A stretch of 64,000 nt of DNA from JBGQOG01 sp052113705 (GCF_052113705.1 NZ_JBGQOG010000020.1:15677-79676); one strand, 5' to 3'; positions 7,838-16,334 are shown, numbered from the stretch's first letter. Notes: generated from the sequence alone by a model not told the origin. Program-made: numbers and translations.

Positions 7838-8135
7838 CTGCAGTCTCCTGCTTGCCGTGCGGATAGTTCGAAGGGCCGCGGGTGCGGAAGGCTTCGCGGA
7901 AATGGATCGGTTCGGGGCCCTGCGCACCTGGTTTCGCATCGGCGAGATAGGCGCCGACGATCAGGTTCTTTTGCGCGGCCGCATGGGCGAGGCGGGCATT
8001 GGCCAGCTCTTCATCCTCGATCAGCTCGGCCTCGTGGTGATGGCGGCTCCACTGATTGTCAGCGGTCTGGTAAATGACATCGCCTTCCAGCAGGTCATTG
8101 GCGGTCACGACTTTGGGCGTAAAACGGCGGCTCAT
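7830..8135 (-). CDS. DUF2849 protein
   Basis: A 101-residue soluble protein of the alphaproteobacterial DUF2849 family, which sits between cobA/cysG and cysI in many relatives. Recognisable parts are KVVTANDLLEGDVIYQT and a C-terminal REAFRTRGPSNYPHG. Its start overlaps the cobA stop by 4 bp and its end overlaps cysI. No function is known; the fixed location implies a role in sulfite reduction or siroheme loading. Confidence 0.88.
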   Translation of the reverse strand: MSRRFTPKVVTANDLLEGDVIYQTADNQWSRHHHEAELIEDEELANARLAHAAAQKNLIVGAYLADAKPGAQGPEPIHFREAFRTRGPSNYPHGKQETADV

Positions 8136-8914
8136 CGGGTGGCCTCCTTGGTTAGCGGCGGCAGGGGAGAATGGATCAGGGCGGTAGCGCTCGCCCGCGG
8201 GGAGAGGCCAAACAGGATCACGGCGGGACCGTCAAGCCCCTCCACCGCATCGGGCAATTGCGCGAGGGTGGTGCCGGTGATCCGCTGTTCGGCGCGCGAG
8301 GCGTTCTCGACCAGGGTGACCGGCGTTTCCGGGTGGGCGCTGTGCATCATCAGGCGCCCGGTCAGGAAGCGCGCGGCGCGTTTGCCCATATAGATCGCGG
8401 CAACCGCACCGGGCTGGGCGAGGCTGTGCCAGTCCAGCTCGGCAAAGCCCGCCACATCATGCCCGGTCAGAATGCGCAGATCGGCATTGCGGCCGCGGCG
8501 GGTCAGGCTTTGGCCAATCGCGGCGGCGGCGGCCGACGCGGCGGTAACACCCGGCAGGATCGTGTAACCGATGCCCGCGGCGTCGAGCTGGTCCAGCTCT
8601 TCGCCCAGACGGCCGAAAATCGACGGGTCACCCGATTTCAGCCGCAGCACATCGCGGCCCTCGCGGGCGAAACCGATGATCATCGCATTGATCTCATCTT
8701 GCGGCAGCGCATGGCCAAAACCGCTCTTGCCGGTCTCGATCAGCGCCGCCTGCGGCCCCGCCAGCGCCAGAACCTCTGCGCTGACCAGACGGTCATGCAG
8801 CACGATATCGGCATTGGCCAAAGCCCGCGCCACGGCCAGCGTCAGCTGCCCGGCGTCGCCGGGGCCGGAGCCTGCCAGGGTCACATGACCAAGATGGGGA
8901 TGGATTGCTTGCAC
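8132..8914 (-). CDS. cobA: Uroporphyrinogen-III C-methyltransferase (siroheme branch)
   Basis: This 260-residue SAM-dependent enzyme methylates uroporphyrinogen III twice to give precorrin-2, the precursor of siroheme. Family motifs are VTLAGSGPGDAGQLTLAVARAL, VLHDRLV, LRLKSGDPSIFGR and LPGVTAASAAAAAIG with SLTRRGR. Only the methyltransferase domain is present, without the dehydrogenase/ferrochelatase half of CysG. As first gene of the cys operon it makes the cofactor for the sulfite reductase two genes on; the dehydrogenase/chelatase must be elsewhere. Confidence 0.93.
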   Translation of the reverse strand: MQAIHPHLGHVTLAGSGPGDAGQLTLAVARALANADIVLHDRLVSAEVLALAGPQAALIETGKSGFGHALPQDEINAMIIGFAREGRDVLRLKSGDPSIFGRLGEELDQLDAAGIGYTILPGVTAASAAAAAIGQSLTRRGRNADLRILTGHDVAGFAELDWHSLAQPGAVAAIYMGKRAARFLTGRLMMHSAHPETPVTLVENASRAEQRITGTTLAQLPDAVEGLDGPAVILFGLSPRASATALIHSPLPPLTKEATR

Positions 8915-8944
8915 GGAATCCTGCCTTTCTTCCCTCCCAATATA

Positions 8945-8956
8945 GGAAATTTTTCC
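8945..8956. promoter_or_regulatory. Palindrome in the cobA-lrp intergenic region (candidate operator)
   Basis: GGAAATTTTTCC, a 5-bp inverted repeat, 31 bp before cobA. A related half (AAGGAATTTC at 8984-8993) lies nearer the regulator. A candidate binding site for the divergent Lrp-type protein; not proven. Confidence 0.4.
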
Positions 8957-9048
8957 CCTGCTGCGCTATATCCCCTTGCAGATAAGGAATTTCGTTCTCT
9001 ATGCTCTGCTGCGGAAAACCCCTGTCCCGGAAATGGAAGGAAAAGCGG

Positions 9049-9510
9049 ATGACTGTCCGGCTGGACGAGATGGATCGGAAAATTCTTGCGCAGCTGCAAG
9101 AGGACGCGAGCCAGTCGCTGGACGATATCGCGCGCAAGGTCGGCAGTTCCAAGACGCCGGTCTGGAACCGTATCCGCAAGATGAAAGAGCAAGGCGTGAT
9201 CGGACGCCAGACGGTTCTGCTCGACGCCGAAGCGCTGGGGCTGGAGGCCTGTTTCTTCGTGCTGATCCGCACGTCGGAGCATGAAAGCGACTGGCAGCAG
9301 CGGTTTCTCAAGACGCTGCGCGCGCGGCCCGAAGTGCTCGAAGCGCATCGGCTGGCGGGGGATATCGACTACATCCTCAAGGTGCGGGTGAAGAATGCCC
9401 GTGCCTATGACCAGTTCTATCAGGCGCTGATCTCCGAAGTGAAGATCCACAACGTCACGGCGCTGTTGTCGATGGAAGAGATCAAATCCACGACCTTGCT
9501 TCCGCTCTGA
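9049..9510 (+). CDS. Lrp/AsnC-family transcriptional regulator, likely of the cys operon
   Basis: A 153-residue regulator with an N-terminal winged-helix domain (LDEMDRKILAQLQEDASQSL, SKTPVWNRIRKMKEQGVI) and a C-terminal RAM ligand domain (EVLEAHRLAGDIDYILKV, FYQALISEVKIHNVTALLSM). Start 9049 has GGAAGGAAA upstream; the longer frame from 9001 begins inside the promoter region. It is transcribed away from cobA, and the AT-rich region between carries palindromes, so control of sulfur assimilation, perhaps in response to a sulfur amino acid, is the obvious inference. A terminator-like repeat follows the stop. Confidence 0.9.
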   Translation: MTVRLDEMDRKILAQLQEDASQSLDDIARKVGSSKTPVWNRIRKMKEQGVIGRQTVLLDAEALGLEACFFVLIRTSEHESDWQQRFLKTLRARPEVLEAHRLAGDIDYILKVRVKNARAYDQFYQALISEVKIHNVTALLSMEEIKSTTLLPL

Positions 9511-9517
9511 GGTCAGA

Positions 9518-9571
9518 GGGGGGCGCTGCCCCCCGCCTGCGGCTCCCCCCGGGATATTTTTGACGAAGCAA
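9518..9571 (+). repeat. Dispersed intergenic element, copy A
   Basis: GGGGGGCGCTGCCCCCC (9518-9534), then a GC-rich stretch ending in GGGATATTTTTGACGAAGCAA. It follows the regulator's stop by 7 bp in the sense direction and probably acts as terminator. Confidence 0.75.
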
Positions 9572-9734
9572 TCTGGAAGGTTCCGCAAGATCTGTCGATC
9601 TGAGTTCACGCTCCGCCCTGCGCGACACATCGAGTCGGGAAGGCGGAGCGCTTGCGTCGTGCGGTCATCGGCGTCCCCGCCTGTACCGCCTGACAAGCGT
9701 CTCGCGGCTTGGTTAACAAAAAGTAAATTGCCGC

Positions 9735-9769
9735 TTGCTTCGTTCAAAATATCCCCGCCGGAGGCTCCC
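9735..9769 (-). repeat. Dispersed intergenic element, copy B
   Basis: On the minus strand, GGAGCCTCCGGCGGGGATA followed by TTTTGAACGAAGCAA. It lies just after the P450 stop (9804) in the sense direction and faces copy A. Confidence 0.75.
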
Positions 9770-9803
9770 GCATTTTCGGCAGCGTGCGCGGCCGGGCAGG
9801 GGA

Positions 9804-10982
9804 TCAGCCTTCGACGCGCAACCGTTTCAGCGCGTGAAAATGGTAGATATCCGCGTAGCTTGGCGCTTCCGCCAGCCGCAGATTGGGGCGACGCTGAAAG
9901 AGGATCGGCAGCGCGATTTGCAATTCCAGCCGCGCCAGGGGGGCGCCGATGCAGAAATGCGCGCCCGCGCCGAAGGTGAAATGCGTTTGGGCCGCGCGGG
10001 TGGGGCGGAAGGCGGCGGGGTCCTCCCAGACCATCGGGTCACGGTTGGCGCCGCCGAGCAGGAGGCCGATGCGGTCACCGCGCCGGAAATGTTCTCCCGC
10101 CATCTCGAGATCTTCCAGCACCCAGCGGGTAAAGAGATGCAATGCCGGGTCCTGACGCAGGATTTCCTCAACAGTGCCCGAGACTTGGTCAGGCGTCAGC
10201 GCTTCGGCGCCATAGCCGTTTTCCAGCAGGGCTTTGACGCCATTGCCGATCGTGTGCACCGTCGCCTCATGCCCGGCATTCAGCAAGAGGATGCAGGTGG
10301 CGATCAGCTCGTCCGTGGTCAGATGTTCGCCCGCCTCTTCGGCGGCAATGAGATGGGTGATCAGATCATCGGCCGGGCTGGCGCGGCGTTCGGCGATATA
10401 GCCCCGTAGGAAGGCCACGAAATCCTCGGTTGCGGCAATCGCCCGGGCTTCGGTCTCGGCGCTGCGGCCCGCCTGATACATGCCGACCATCGCATTCGAC
10501 CAGTGCAGAAGGTCATCCGCCCGCGCCTCGGGCACGCCGAGGAGCCGCGCGATCAGGATCACCGGCAGTTTTTGTGCGAAATCGCGGATCAGATCGGCCT
10601 CTGCCGGCATCGCATCAATCAAATCATGCGAGAGTTGCGCGATTTCCGGCGCCATCGCCTTGATCCGGCGCGAGGTGAAGGCGCGCAGCGTTAGGCCGCG
10701 CAGGCGGGCATGGCGCGCCCCGTCGAGTTCCAGCATCGAATGGTTCTCGACCGCATAGAACGGCGCGAGATGCGGCGGATAGGGGGGGGCAAATCCTTCG
10801 GGCGCCTCGCGGCCAAAACGGCGGTCCCGCATCACCGCGCTGACCACGGCCGCCCGCGCCGTCACCGGCATCGCATAGTCGTCCCAGTGCACAAAGGGCC
10901 CCGCGGCGCGCAGCCGGTCGTAGAACGGGTAAGGGTCCTGCACAAAGGCGGGGTCGGTTGGCAATTGGCTCAGGCGTTGCAT
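9804..10982 (-). CDS. Soluble bacterial cytochrome P450
   Basis: A 392-residue haem-thiolate monooxygenase. The haem loop is FTFGAGAHFCIGAPLARLE with the axial Cys; the I-helix oxygen-activation motif is LNAGHEATVHT; the K-helix ExxR is EEILR. No membrane anchor is present, as in class I bacterial P450s fed by ferredoxin. Start ATG 10982 has CGGAGG upstream; an extended frame to 11072 is unsupported. It is divergent from dctB, with no linked redox partner, so the substrate cannot be inferred. Confidence 0.93.
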   Translation of the reverse strand: MQRLSQLPTDPAFVQDPYPFYDRLRAAGPFVHWDDYAMPVTARAAVVSAVMRDRRFGREAPEGFAPPYPPHLAPFYAVENHSMLELDGARHARLRGLTLRAFTSRRIKAMAPEIAQLSHDLIDAMPAEADLIRDFAQKLPVILIARLLGVPEARADDLLHWSNAMVGMYQAGRSAETEARAIAATEDFVAFLRGYIAERRASPADDLITHLIAAEEAGEHLTTDELIATCILLLNAGHEATVHTIGNGVKALLENGYGAEALTPDQVSGTVEEILRQDPALHLFTRWVLEDLEMAGEHFRRGDRIGLLLGGANRDPMVWEDPAAFRPTRAAQTHFTFGAGAHFCIGAPLARLELQIALPILFQRRPNLRLAEAPSYADIYHFHALKRLRVEG

Positions 10983-11161
10983 GGGGTACCTCCGGCGCGC
11001 ACAAAACCCCGAGTTGCGGGCGGCTGCAAGAGGGCAGGTGCGCCGCCGCGGGCTTGACGTCGGGGCCCGCATTGCGCCTTGTCTCTTTGGGGGGCGTTCG
11101 CGGTGGCGGATTGTCCCTTGGGGGCTTCCCCCTGCCTGTGTTCGGAAGCTGAAAGGAAAGC

Positions 11162-13108
11162 ATGCAAGCCGTTAAACCGCACCGGTTGCTGGTGTTGCTG
11201 GCATTCTTGATGGCCACGCTCGGCTTTGCCGGGGGCGTGTGGCATTTCGCGGCGCGCGAGGCGCTGGACCGGCTGGCCGAGCGGGGTCAGGCCGATCTGC
11301 GGCTGGCGGGGGACCGGCTGACCGCGCAGCTGCAGGGATACCGGCAGACGGCGGTGCTGATGGCCGATCATCCTGCGGTGGTGGCGCTGGCCCTGCGGCG
11401 GGGCGGCGACCGGGCGGCGGCCTCGGCGCTGTTGGCGCGGGTGGCCGATACCACCGGCTCGCTCGATCTGGTTCTGGTTGCCCCCGACGGACAGGTGCTG
11501 GCCGCCGCGCATGAGGCGGCGGCCTGGTTGCCGATGACGCCGGACCTCCTGCGCGCGGGCCATGGCGCGCTGGGGTTCTCGCACCGGGTCGATCTGCGGT
11601 CGGGGCGACGGATCTTTTCCTTTGCCGCCCCGATCTTTGCGCCGGACGGGCCGGTGGCGGGCGCGCTAATCCTGCGTCTCGATGTCGAGGAGCTGGAGGC
11701 GCCGGGGCGGGGCGATGCGATGCCCGTCTGGTTCAGCGATGAGTTGGGGGTGATCTTTGTCTCCAACCGCGATGAGATGCGCTTTCGCGGTTTTGGCGCC
11801 GAAAGCAAGGATGTGGGGGCCTATTACCCGGCGGGCATTCCGTTGCCACCGCTCGAGATGCAGGGGACGGCGCTGGCCGGGCACCGGGTCTGGACCGTCG
11901 AGGGCGGTCCCTATCTGCCCGCGCGCGCCCTGATGCTGACCCGCGATCTGCCGGTGATCGAGATGTCGGGCACTGGCCTCGTCGATGCGGGCCCCGCATT
12001 GCGCTATGCCGGGTTGCAGGCGGTGGCGGCGGCGGCGCTGGCGGTGGGCTTTGGGGCGGTGCTGATGGCGCTGGCCACACGGCGGCGGGCGCTGGCCACA
12101 CAGCTCGCCACCGAGGCAGAGGCCAATGCCGCGCTCGAGGCGCGGGTGGCGGACCGCACGCAGGCGCTGCGCGCGGCGAATGACCAGCTGACCCGGGCGC
12201 AGGCGGAACTGGTGCAGGCGGGCAAACTCTCGGCTTTGGGGCAGATGTCGGCGGGGATCAGCCATGAGCTGAACCAGCCGCTGATGGCGATCCGGTCGTT
12301 CGCGGAAAACGCCGGGCTGTACCTTGCGCGCGGCCGTCTGCCGGAGGTGGGGCAGAACCTTGAGCGGATCAATGAGCTCGCGCGCCGCATGGGCCGGATC
12401 ATCAAGAACCTGCGGGCCTTTGCGCGGCAGGAAAGCGAACCGGTTTCGCGCGTGGATCTGGCGGCGGTGGTCGAGGCCTCGCTCGATCTGATGGCGGGCA
12501 AGCTGGCGCAGGTCGGGGTGACGCTGCGCTGGAGCCCGCCCGACACCCCGGTCTGGGTGCGCGGCGGCGAGGTGCGGCTGCAGCAGGTGGTGGTCAATCT
12601 GGTCTCGAATGCCGCCGATGCGATGGAGGGGCGCGATCTGCGCGTGCTTGAGATCAAGATTACCCGCGGGCCGGAGCGGGTGACGCTGACGCTGGCCGAT
12701 ACCGGGCCGGGGATTGCCGAGCCGGAGCGGATCTTTGATCCGTTCTACACCACGAAAGAGGTGGGGCACAGCGAGGGGATGGGGCTGGGCCTCTCGATCA
12801 GCTATGGCCTGGTGCAGAGTTTTGGCGGTGCGATCACCGGGCATAACCGCACGGCAGGGGCGGGCGTTTCGGGCGCCAGTGTCATGGGCGCCAGTGTCAT
12901 GGGGCAGAGCGACATCGAGGCCAGCGACCCGGGTTCCGGCGTCTCGGGGGCGGTGTTCACCGTCGACCTTGTGGCGGCGGGGGTGAGCGACGGCGACAAA
13001 ACCCCGGCGCGCGGTGCGGCCCTTGATGCGGGACCGGACCTCAGGGCAAATGGCCATGACGCGGCCTGGGACGACAGGTTGCACAGAACGGGCGGAGAGC
13101 GGGAATGA
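11162..13108 (+). CDS. dctB: C4-dicarboxylate sensor histidine kinase DctB
   Basis: This 648-residue kinase has an N-terminal membrane segment (LLVLLAFLMATLGFAGGVW), a ~260-residue periplasmic PAS-like sensor, a second membrane segment near residue 285-305, a coiled coil, and the kinase core: H-box SHELNQPL with His368, N-box QVVVNLVSNAADAM and G1 DTGPGIAEPERIFDPFYTTK, G2 GMGLGLSISY. It overlaps dctD by 4 bp. Residues ~560-602 differ from relatives: a Gly/Ser-rich insertion with a duplicated GASVM splits the usual final strand, and there is also a ~45-residue C-terminal tail. It presumably senses succinate, fumarate or malate and phosphorylates DctD. Confidence 0.92.
   Translation: MQAVKPHRLLVLLAFLMATLGFAGGVWHFAAREALDRLAERGQADLRLAGDRLTAQLQGYRQTAVLMADHPAVVALALRRGGDRAAASALLARVADTTGSLDLVLVAPDGQVLAAAHEAAAWLPMTPDLLRAGHGALGFSHRVDLRSGRRIFSFAAPIFAPDGPVAGALILRLDVEELEAPGRGDAMPVWFSDELGVIFVSNRDEMRFRGFGAESKDVGAYYPAGIPLPPLEMQGTALAGHRVWTVEGGPYLPARALMLTRDLPVIEMSGTGLVDAGPALRYAGLQAVAAAALAVGFGAVLMALATRRRALATQLATEAEANAALEARVADRTQALRAANDQLTRAQAELVQAGKLSALGQMSAGISHELNQPLMAIRSFAENAGLYLARGRLPEVGQNLERINELARRMGRIIKNLRAFARQESEPVSRVDLAAVVEASLDLMAGKLAQVGVTLRWSPPDTPVWVRGGEVRLQQVVVNLVSNAADAMEGRDLRVLEIKITRGPERVTLTLADTGPGIAEPERIFDPFYTTKEVGHSEGMGLGLSISYGLVQSFGGAITGHNRTAGAGVSGASVMGASVMGQSDIEASDPGSGVSGAVFTVDLVAAGVSDGDKTPARGAALDAGPDLRANGHDAAWDDRLHRTGGERE
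12871..12900 (+). repeat. Exact 15-bp tandem duplication inside dctB
   Basis: GGGCGCCAGTGTCAT occurs twice back to back (12871-12885, 12886-12900), giving the repeated GASVM in the C-terminal insertion of DctB. In frame, so tolerated. Confidence 0.95.
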
Positions 13109-14328
13109 CACGCAAGGTACTTCTGGTCGATGATGACCGTGCGGTGCGCGAGGCTCTGGGCCAGACGCTGGATCTGGCCGATCTGATCCCGGTCCTCGCG
13201 GGCAGCTATATCGAAGCCAAGGATCATATCACCGCCGATTTTCCCGGCATCATCGTTTCGGACATCCGGATGCCGGGCAAGGATGGCTTTGCGCTGCTCG
13301 ACCATGTGCGCAGCATTGATGCCGAACTGCCGGTGATCCTGCTGACCGGCGAGGGCGATGTGCCGATGGCGGTGCGGGGGATGACGGCGGGGGCCTTTGA
13401 CTTTCTGGAAAAGCCCTGCGCGCCAAAGGATCTTCTGGCCGTGGTCGAACGCGCGATGAAGACCCGCGCGCTGGTGCTGGAGAACCGGGCGCTGAAGCGC
13501 GAGCTGAAACGTGGCGATGCGGCGGCGCGGATGCTGGCCGGGCAATCGCCGGTGGCCGAGGCCCTGCGGGAGGCGGCGCGGGCCGCCGCGCGCTCAGGCG
13601 CCGAGGTGCTGATCACCGGCGCGCCGGGGGCGGGCAATTCCAAAGTGGCCGAGACCATCCATCTGATGTCCGCCGCCGCCATGCGCGCTTTTGTCAAACT
13701 GCCCGCCGCCGCGCAGACGCCGGAAAGCCTGGAGGCAGGCGTGCTGCGGGCCGAGGGCGGCACGCTCTACCTCGACGAGGTGGCCGATCTGCCGCCCGCC
13801 GCGCAATTCGCGCTGCTCGATCTGTTGGAAACCCAGCCCGCCACCCGCCTGATCGCCGGCACCTACCGCGATCTGGCGGCCGAGGCGGAGGCCGGGCGCT
13901 TTAACCCCGACCTCTACTGGAAGCTTGACGTGGTGCGCGTGCGCATCCCCAGCCTGGCCGAGCGGCCCGAGGATATCCCGCATCTCTTTCGCCATTACGT
14001 CCAGATCGCCTGCGAGCAATCGGCGCTGCCGATCCCCGAGATCACACCCGAGGTGACGGCGGCGCTGATGGCGCGCGACTGGCCGGGGAATGCCCGCGCG
14101 CTGATGTCGGAGGCGATGCGCTTTGCGATGGGGATGGGGGCGGCACCGGAAGAGGCGAACCTCGGGCTGGCCGAGCGCATGGCGCGGGTCGAGCGCAGCT
14201 TTTTGCAAGAGGCGCTGGCGCGGGCGCAGGGCAATGCGACCGAAGCCGCCACCGCGCTGCAACTGCCGCGCAAGACGTTTTACGACAAGCTGACCCGGCA
14301 TGGAATCCGCCCCGAAGATTTCCGCTGA
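13105..14328 (+). CDS. dctD: NtrC-type response regulator DctD lacking the GAFTGA loop
   Basis: The 407-residue protein has a receiver domain (VLLVDDDRAVREAL, phosphoacceptor Asp53 in VSDIRMPG, Lys103 in EKPCAP), an AAA+ domain and a Fis-type helix-turn-helix (GNATEAATALQLPRKTFYDKL). The AAA+ domain is shortened: Walker A reads GAPGAGNSK (172-180) in place of GETGTGKE, and the segment that should hold ELFG...GAFTGA is absent, the chain running directly to Walker B (GGTLYLDEVADL). GAFTGA contacts sigma-54, so this DctD should not drive a sigma-54 promoter. A similar loss is known in the sigma-70-dependent NtrC of Rhodobacter capsulatus. Two palindromic operators lie directly downstream, ahead of dctP. 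Confidence 0.92.
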   Translation: MTRKVLLVDDDRAVREALGQTLDLADLIPVLAGSYIEAKDHITADFPGIIVSDIRMPGKDGFALLDHVRSIDAELPVILLTGEGDVPMAVRGMTAGAFDFLEKPCAPKDLLAVVERAMKTRALVLENRALKRELKRGDAAARMLAGQSPVAEALREAARAAARSGAEVLITGAPGAGNSKVAETIHLMSAAAMRAFVKLPAAAQTPESLEAGVLRAEGGTLYLDEVADLPPAAQFALLDLLETQPATRLIAGTYRDLAAEAEAGRFNPDLYWKLDVVRVRIPSLAERPEDIPHLFRHYVQIACEQSALPIPEITPEVTAALMARDWPGNARALMSEAMRFAMGMGAAPEEANLGLAERMARVERSFLQEALARAQGNATEAATALQLPRKTFYDKLTRHGIRPEDFR

Positions 14329-14371
14329 GGCCCCGGACGGGGTATTCACCGCGCCCGGCAACCGGCGGAGT

Positions 14372-14389
14372 TGTGCGAAAATCCGCACG
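14372..14389. promoter_or_regulatory. Upstream DctD-type operator
   Basis: TGTGCGAAAATCCGCACG, an imperfect copy of the palindrome at 14405. The two centres are 33 bp apart, about three helical turns, as expected for cooperative binding. Confidence 0.65.
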
Positions 14390-14404
14390 GGCGGCGGCTT
14401 GCCT

Positions 14405-14422
14405 TGTGCGGATTTCCGCACA
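14405..14422. promoter_or_regulatory. Downstream DctD-type operator
   Basis: TGTGCGGATTTCCGCACA is a perfect 8-bp inverted repeat with a 2-bp centre. It stands 160 bp before dctP and has the form of NtrC/DctD-family enhancer sites. Confidence 0.75.
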
Positions 14423-14581
14423 TCCATCTGGCGGGAACTTTAATTTATATCCGCAAATATCTGACAATAAACATTAAAAATTAAGTATCACGAAAGTGTT
14501 GATCGGCCTGCCCAGAGCGCGCTTTCTGGGTGAGGGCGCTGGCAACAGCGCGGGAGACCAAAATCCATGGGAGGATTAACG

Positions 14582-15589
14582 ATGAAGACCTTTACCGCCG
14601 CCATGACGGCGATTGCGCTGGTGACCTCGGCTGGTGCCGCTCTGGCCTCTGACGGCTGCGATGATGGCGAGATCAAGATCAAATTCGCGCATGTGACCAA
14701 TGCGGACAAACACCCCAAGGGCATCGCGGCACGCCTGTTCGCCGAGCGTGTGAATTCGGAAATGGACGGCAAGGTCTGCGTTGAAGTTTACCCGAACTCG
14801 ACCCTCTATGATGACGATCAGGTGCTGGAGGCGATGCTGCAGGGCGACGTGCAGATGGCCGCCCCGTCGCTGTCGAAATTCGAAGCCTTCACCAAGGTTT
14901 TCAACATTTTCGATCTGCCCTTCATGTTCAAGAACATGGATGCGGTCGACGCGTTCCAGAACTCGGAAACCGGGCAGGCGATGAAGGCCTCGATGGAACG
15001 GCGCGGCCTCAAGGGGCTGGAATTCTGGCATTCGGGGATGAAGCAATTCTCGGCCAACAAGCCGCTGATCCTGCCGACCGACGCCAAGGGCCTGAAATTC
15101 CGCGTGCAGCCCTCGGATGTGCTGGTGGCACAGATGGAAGCCTTGGGCGCCAGCCCGCAGCCGATGGCCTTTGCCGAGGTGTACGGCGCGCTGCAAACCG
15201 GCGTTGTCGACGGGCAGGAAAACACCTGGTCGAACAGCTATGGCCAGAAATACTACGAAGTGCAGGACGGCATCACCGAAACCAACCACGGTGTGCTCGA
15301 CTATCTGGTCGTGGTCTCGACCGATTGGTGGGACAGCCTCGATCCGGCAATCTCGGGCGAGCTGGCCACGATCCTGAACGAAGTCACCGTTGAGCGGAAC
15401 GCCGCGGTGGGCGAAGTCGAGATGGGCGCACGGCAGTCGATCATCGACGCAGGCGGCACCATTCGCGAACTGACGCCTGAACAGCGTCAGGCCTGGGTGG
15501 ATGTGATGATGCCGGTCTGGGGCAAATTCGTCGACGGCGTGGGTCAGGAAAACATCGACGCCGCGCAGGCGATCAACGCCCAGCACTGA
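14582..15589 (+). CDS. dctP: TRAP transporter C4-dicarboxylate-binding protein DctP
   Basis: The periplasmic receptor of the tripartite (TRAP) transporter. The 335-residue precursor begins MKTFTAAMTAIALVTSAGAALA, a signal peptide with an AxA site before SDG. Mature motifs are IKFAHVTNADKHPKGIAARLFAE, LFPMFKN-like DLPFMFKNMDAV, the ligand Arg in KFRVQPSDV and EVYGALQTGVVDGQENTWSN. Start ATG 14582 follows GGGAGGATTAACG. Expression should be high relative to dctQM; a short gap follows before dctQ. It closely matches the DctP subfamily for succinate, fumarate and malate. Confidence 0.95.
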   Translation: MKTFTAAMTAIALVTSAGAALASDGCDDGEIKIKFAHVTNADKHPKGIAARLFAERVNSEMDGKVCVEVYPNSTLYDDDQVLEAMLQGDVQMAAPSLSKFEAFTKVFNIFDLPFMFKNMDAVDAFQNSETGQAMKASMERRGLKGLEFWHSGMKQFSANKPLILPTDAKGLKFRVQPSDVLVAQMEALGASPQPMAFAEVYGALQTGVVDGQENTWSNSYGQKYYEVQDGITETNHGVLDYLVVVSTDWWDSLDPAISGELATILNEVTVERNAAVGEVEMGARQSIIDAGGTIRELTPEQRQAWVDVMMPVWGKFVDGVGQENIDAAQAINAQH

Positions 15590-15650
15590 GCGATCCCGGG
15601 CGTGCGCTGAACGTGGCGCGCGCCCATTTTCTTTTTTCCGGGGGATGACG

Positions 15651-16331
15651 ATGAGCGCGAAATATGCGCCGAAAACCGCCCTAGGGCGGGCCGTTCATGT
15701 GTTCGAGGAATCCGCGATTGCGGTGATCCTGGGCGTGATGACCGTGATGACCTTTATGAATGTGGTGCTGCGCTATGTGTTCAACACCAGCGTCATCTGG
15801 GCGCCGGAGGCGACACAGGCGCTGTTTGCCTGGCTCGTGCTCTTTGGCATGTCCTATGCGGTGAAGGTCACGGCGCATCTGGGCGTGGATGCGGTGATCG
15901 CCATGGTGCCGCAGCGCAGCCGCCGGATCATGGCGCTGATCTCGGCTCTGGCCTGCCTTTTGTATGCGGTGCTGCTGATGAAGGGCGCTTGGGATTATTT
16001 CGCGCCCTTCGCCGGGTTTGAGCAGACGGGCGGGCGCTGGTTCCCCACCGGTTTCATCAAGACCCGCGATCAGGCCTGGTATGAAACCGAGCAGATCCCG
16101 ATGCCCGCGATCCTGCATTTCCTTGAGCCGATGTTCAATCAGGGCGAGGCCTATGGCAAGCTGCCGCGCTTCATCCCCTATGCGATCCTGCCGATCGGCG
16201 CGGCGCTTTTGTTGTTCCGCGTCATCCAGGCTTCGGTTGAGGTGGTGCGGGGCAACCGCGACAGCCTGATCGTCTCCCACGAAGCCGAGGACGCGATTGA
16301 CGATGTCCGCCACCTGAATGACGGGGAATAA
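15651..16331 (+). CDS. dctQ: TRAP transporter small membrane subunit DctQ
   Basis: The 226-residue four-helix membrane subunit that partners DctM. Hydrophobic segments lie at about residues 20-45, 55-80, 95-115 and 180-200, with the family motif NVVLRYVFNTSVIWAPEATQALFAWLVLFG. An ATG six bases earlier (15645) sits against the GGGGG Shine-Dalgarno, so 15651 is preferred. The loop between helices 3 and 4 is long, as in the Rhodobacter DctQ class (~227 residues). Confidence 0.93.
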   Translation: MSAKYAPKTALGRAVHVFEESAIAVILGVMTVMTFMNVVLRYVFNTSVIWAPEATQALFAWLVLFGMSYAVKVTAHLGVDAVIAMVPQRSRRIMALISALACLLYAVLLMKGAWDYFAPFAGFEQTGGRWFPTGFIKTRDQAWYETEQIPMPAILHFLEPMFNQGEAYGKLPRFIPYAILPIGAALLLFRVIQASVEVVRGNRDSLIVSHEAEDAIDDVRHLNDGE

Positions 16332-16334
16332 CCC

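Noticed and set aside
14329..14581. Sigma-54 (-24/-12) promoter ahead of dctP
   Set aside because: No TGGCAC-N5-TTGCA-like match was found despite the DctD-type operators.
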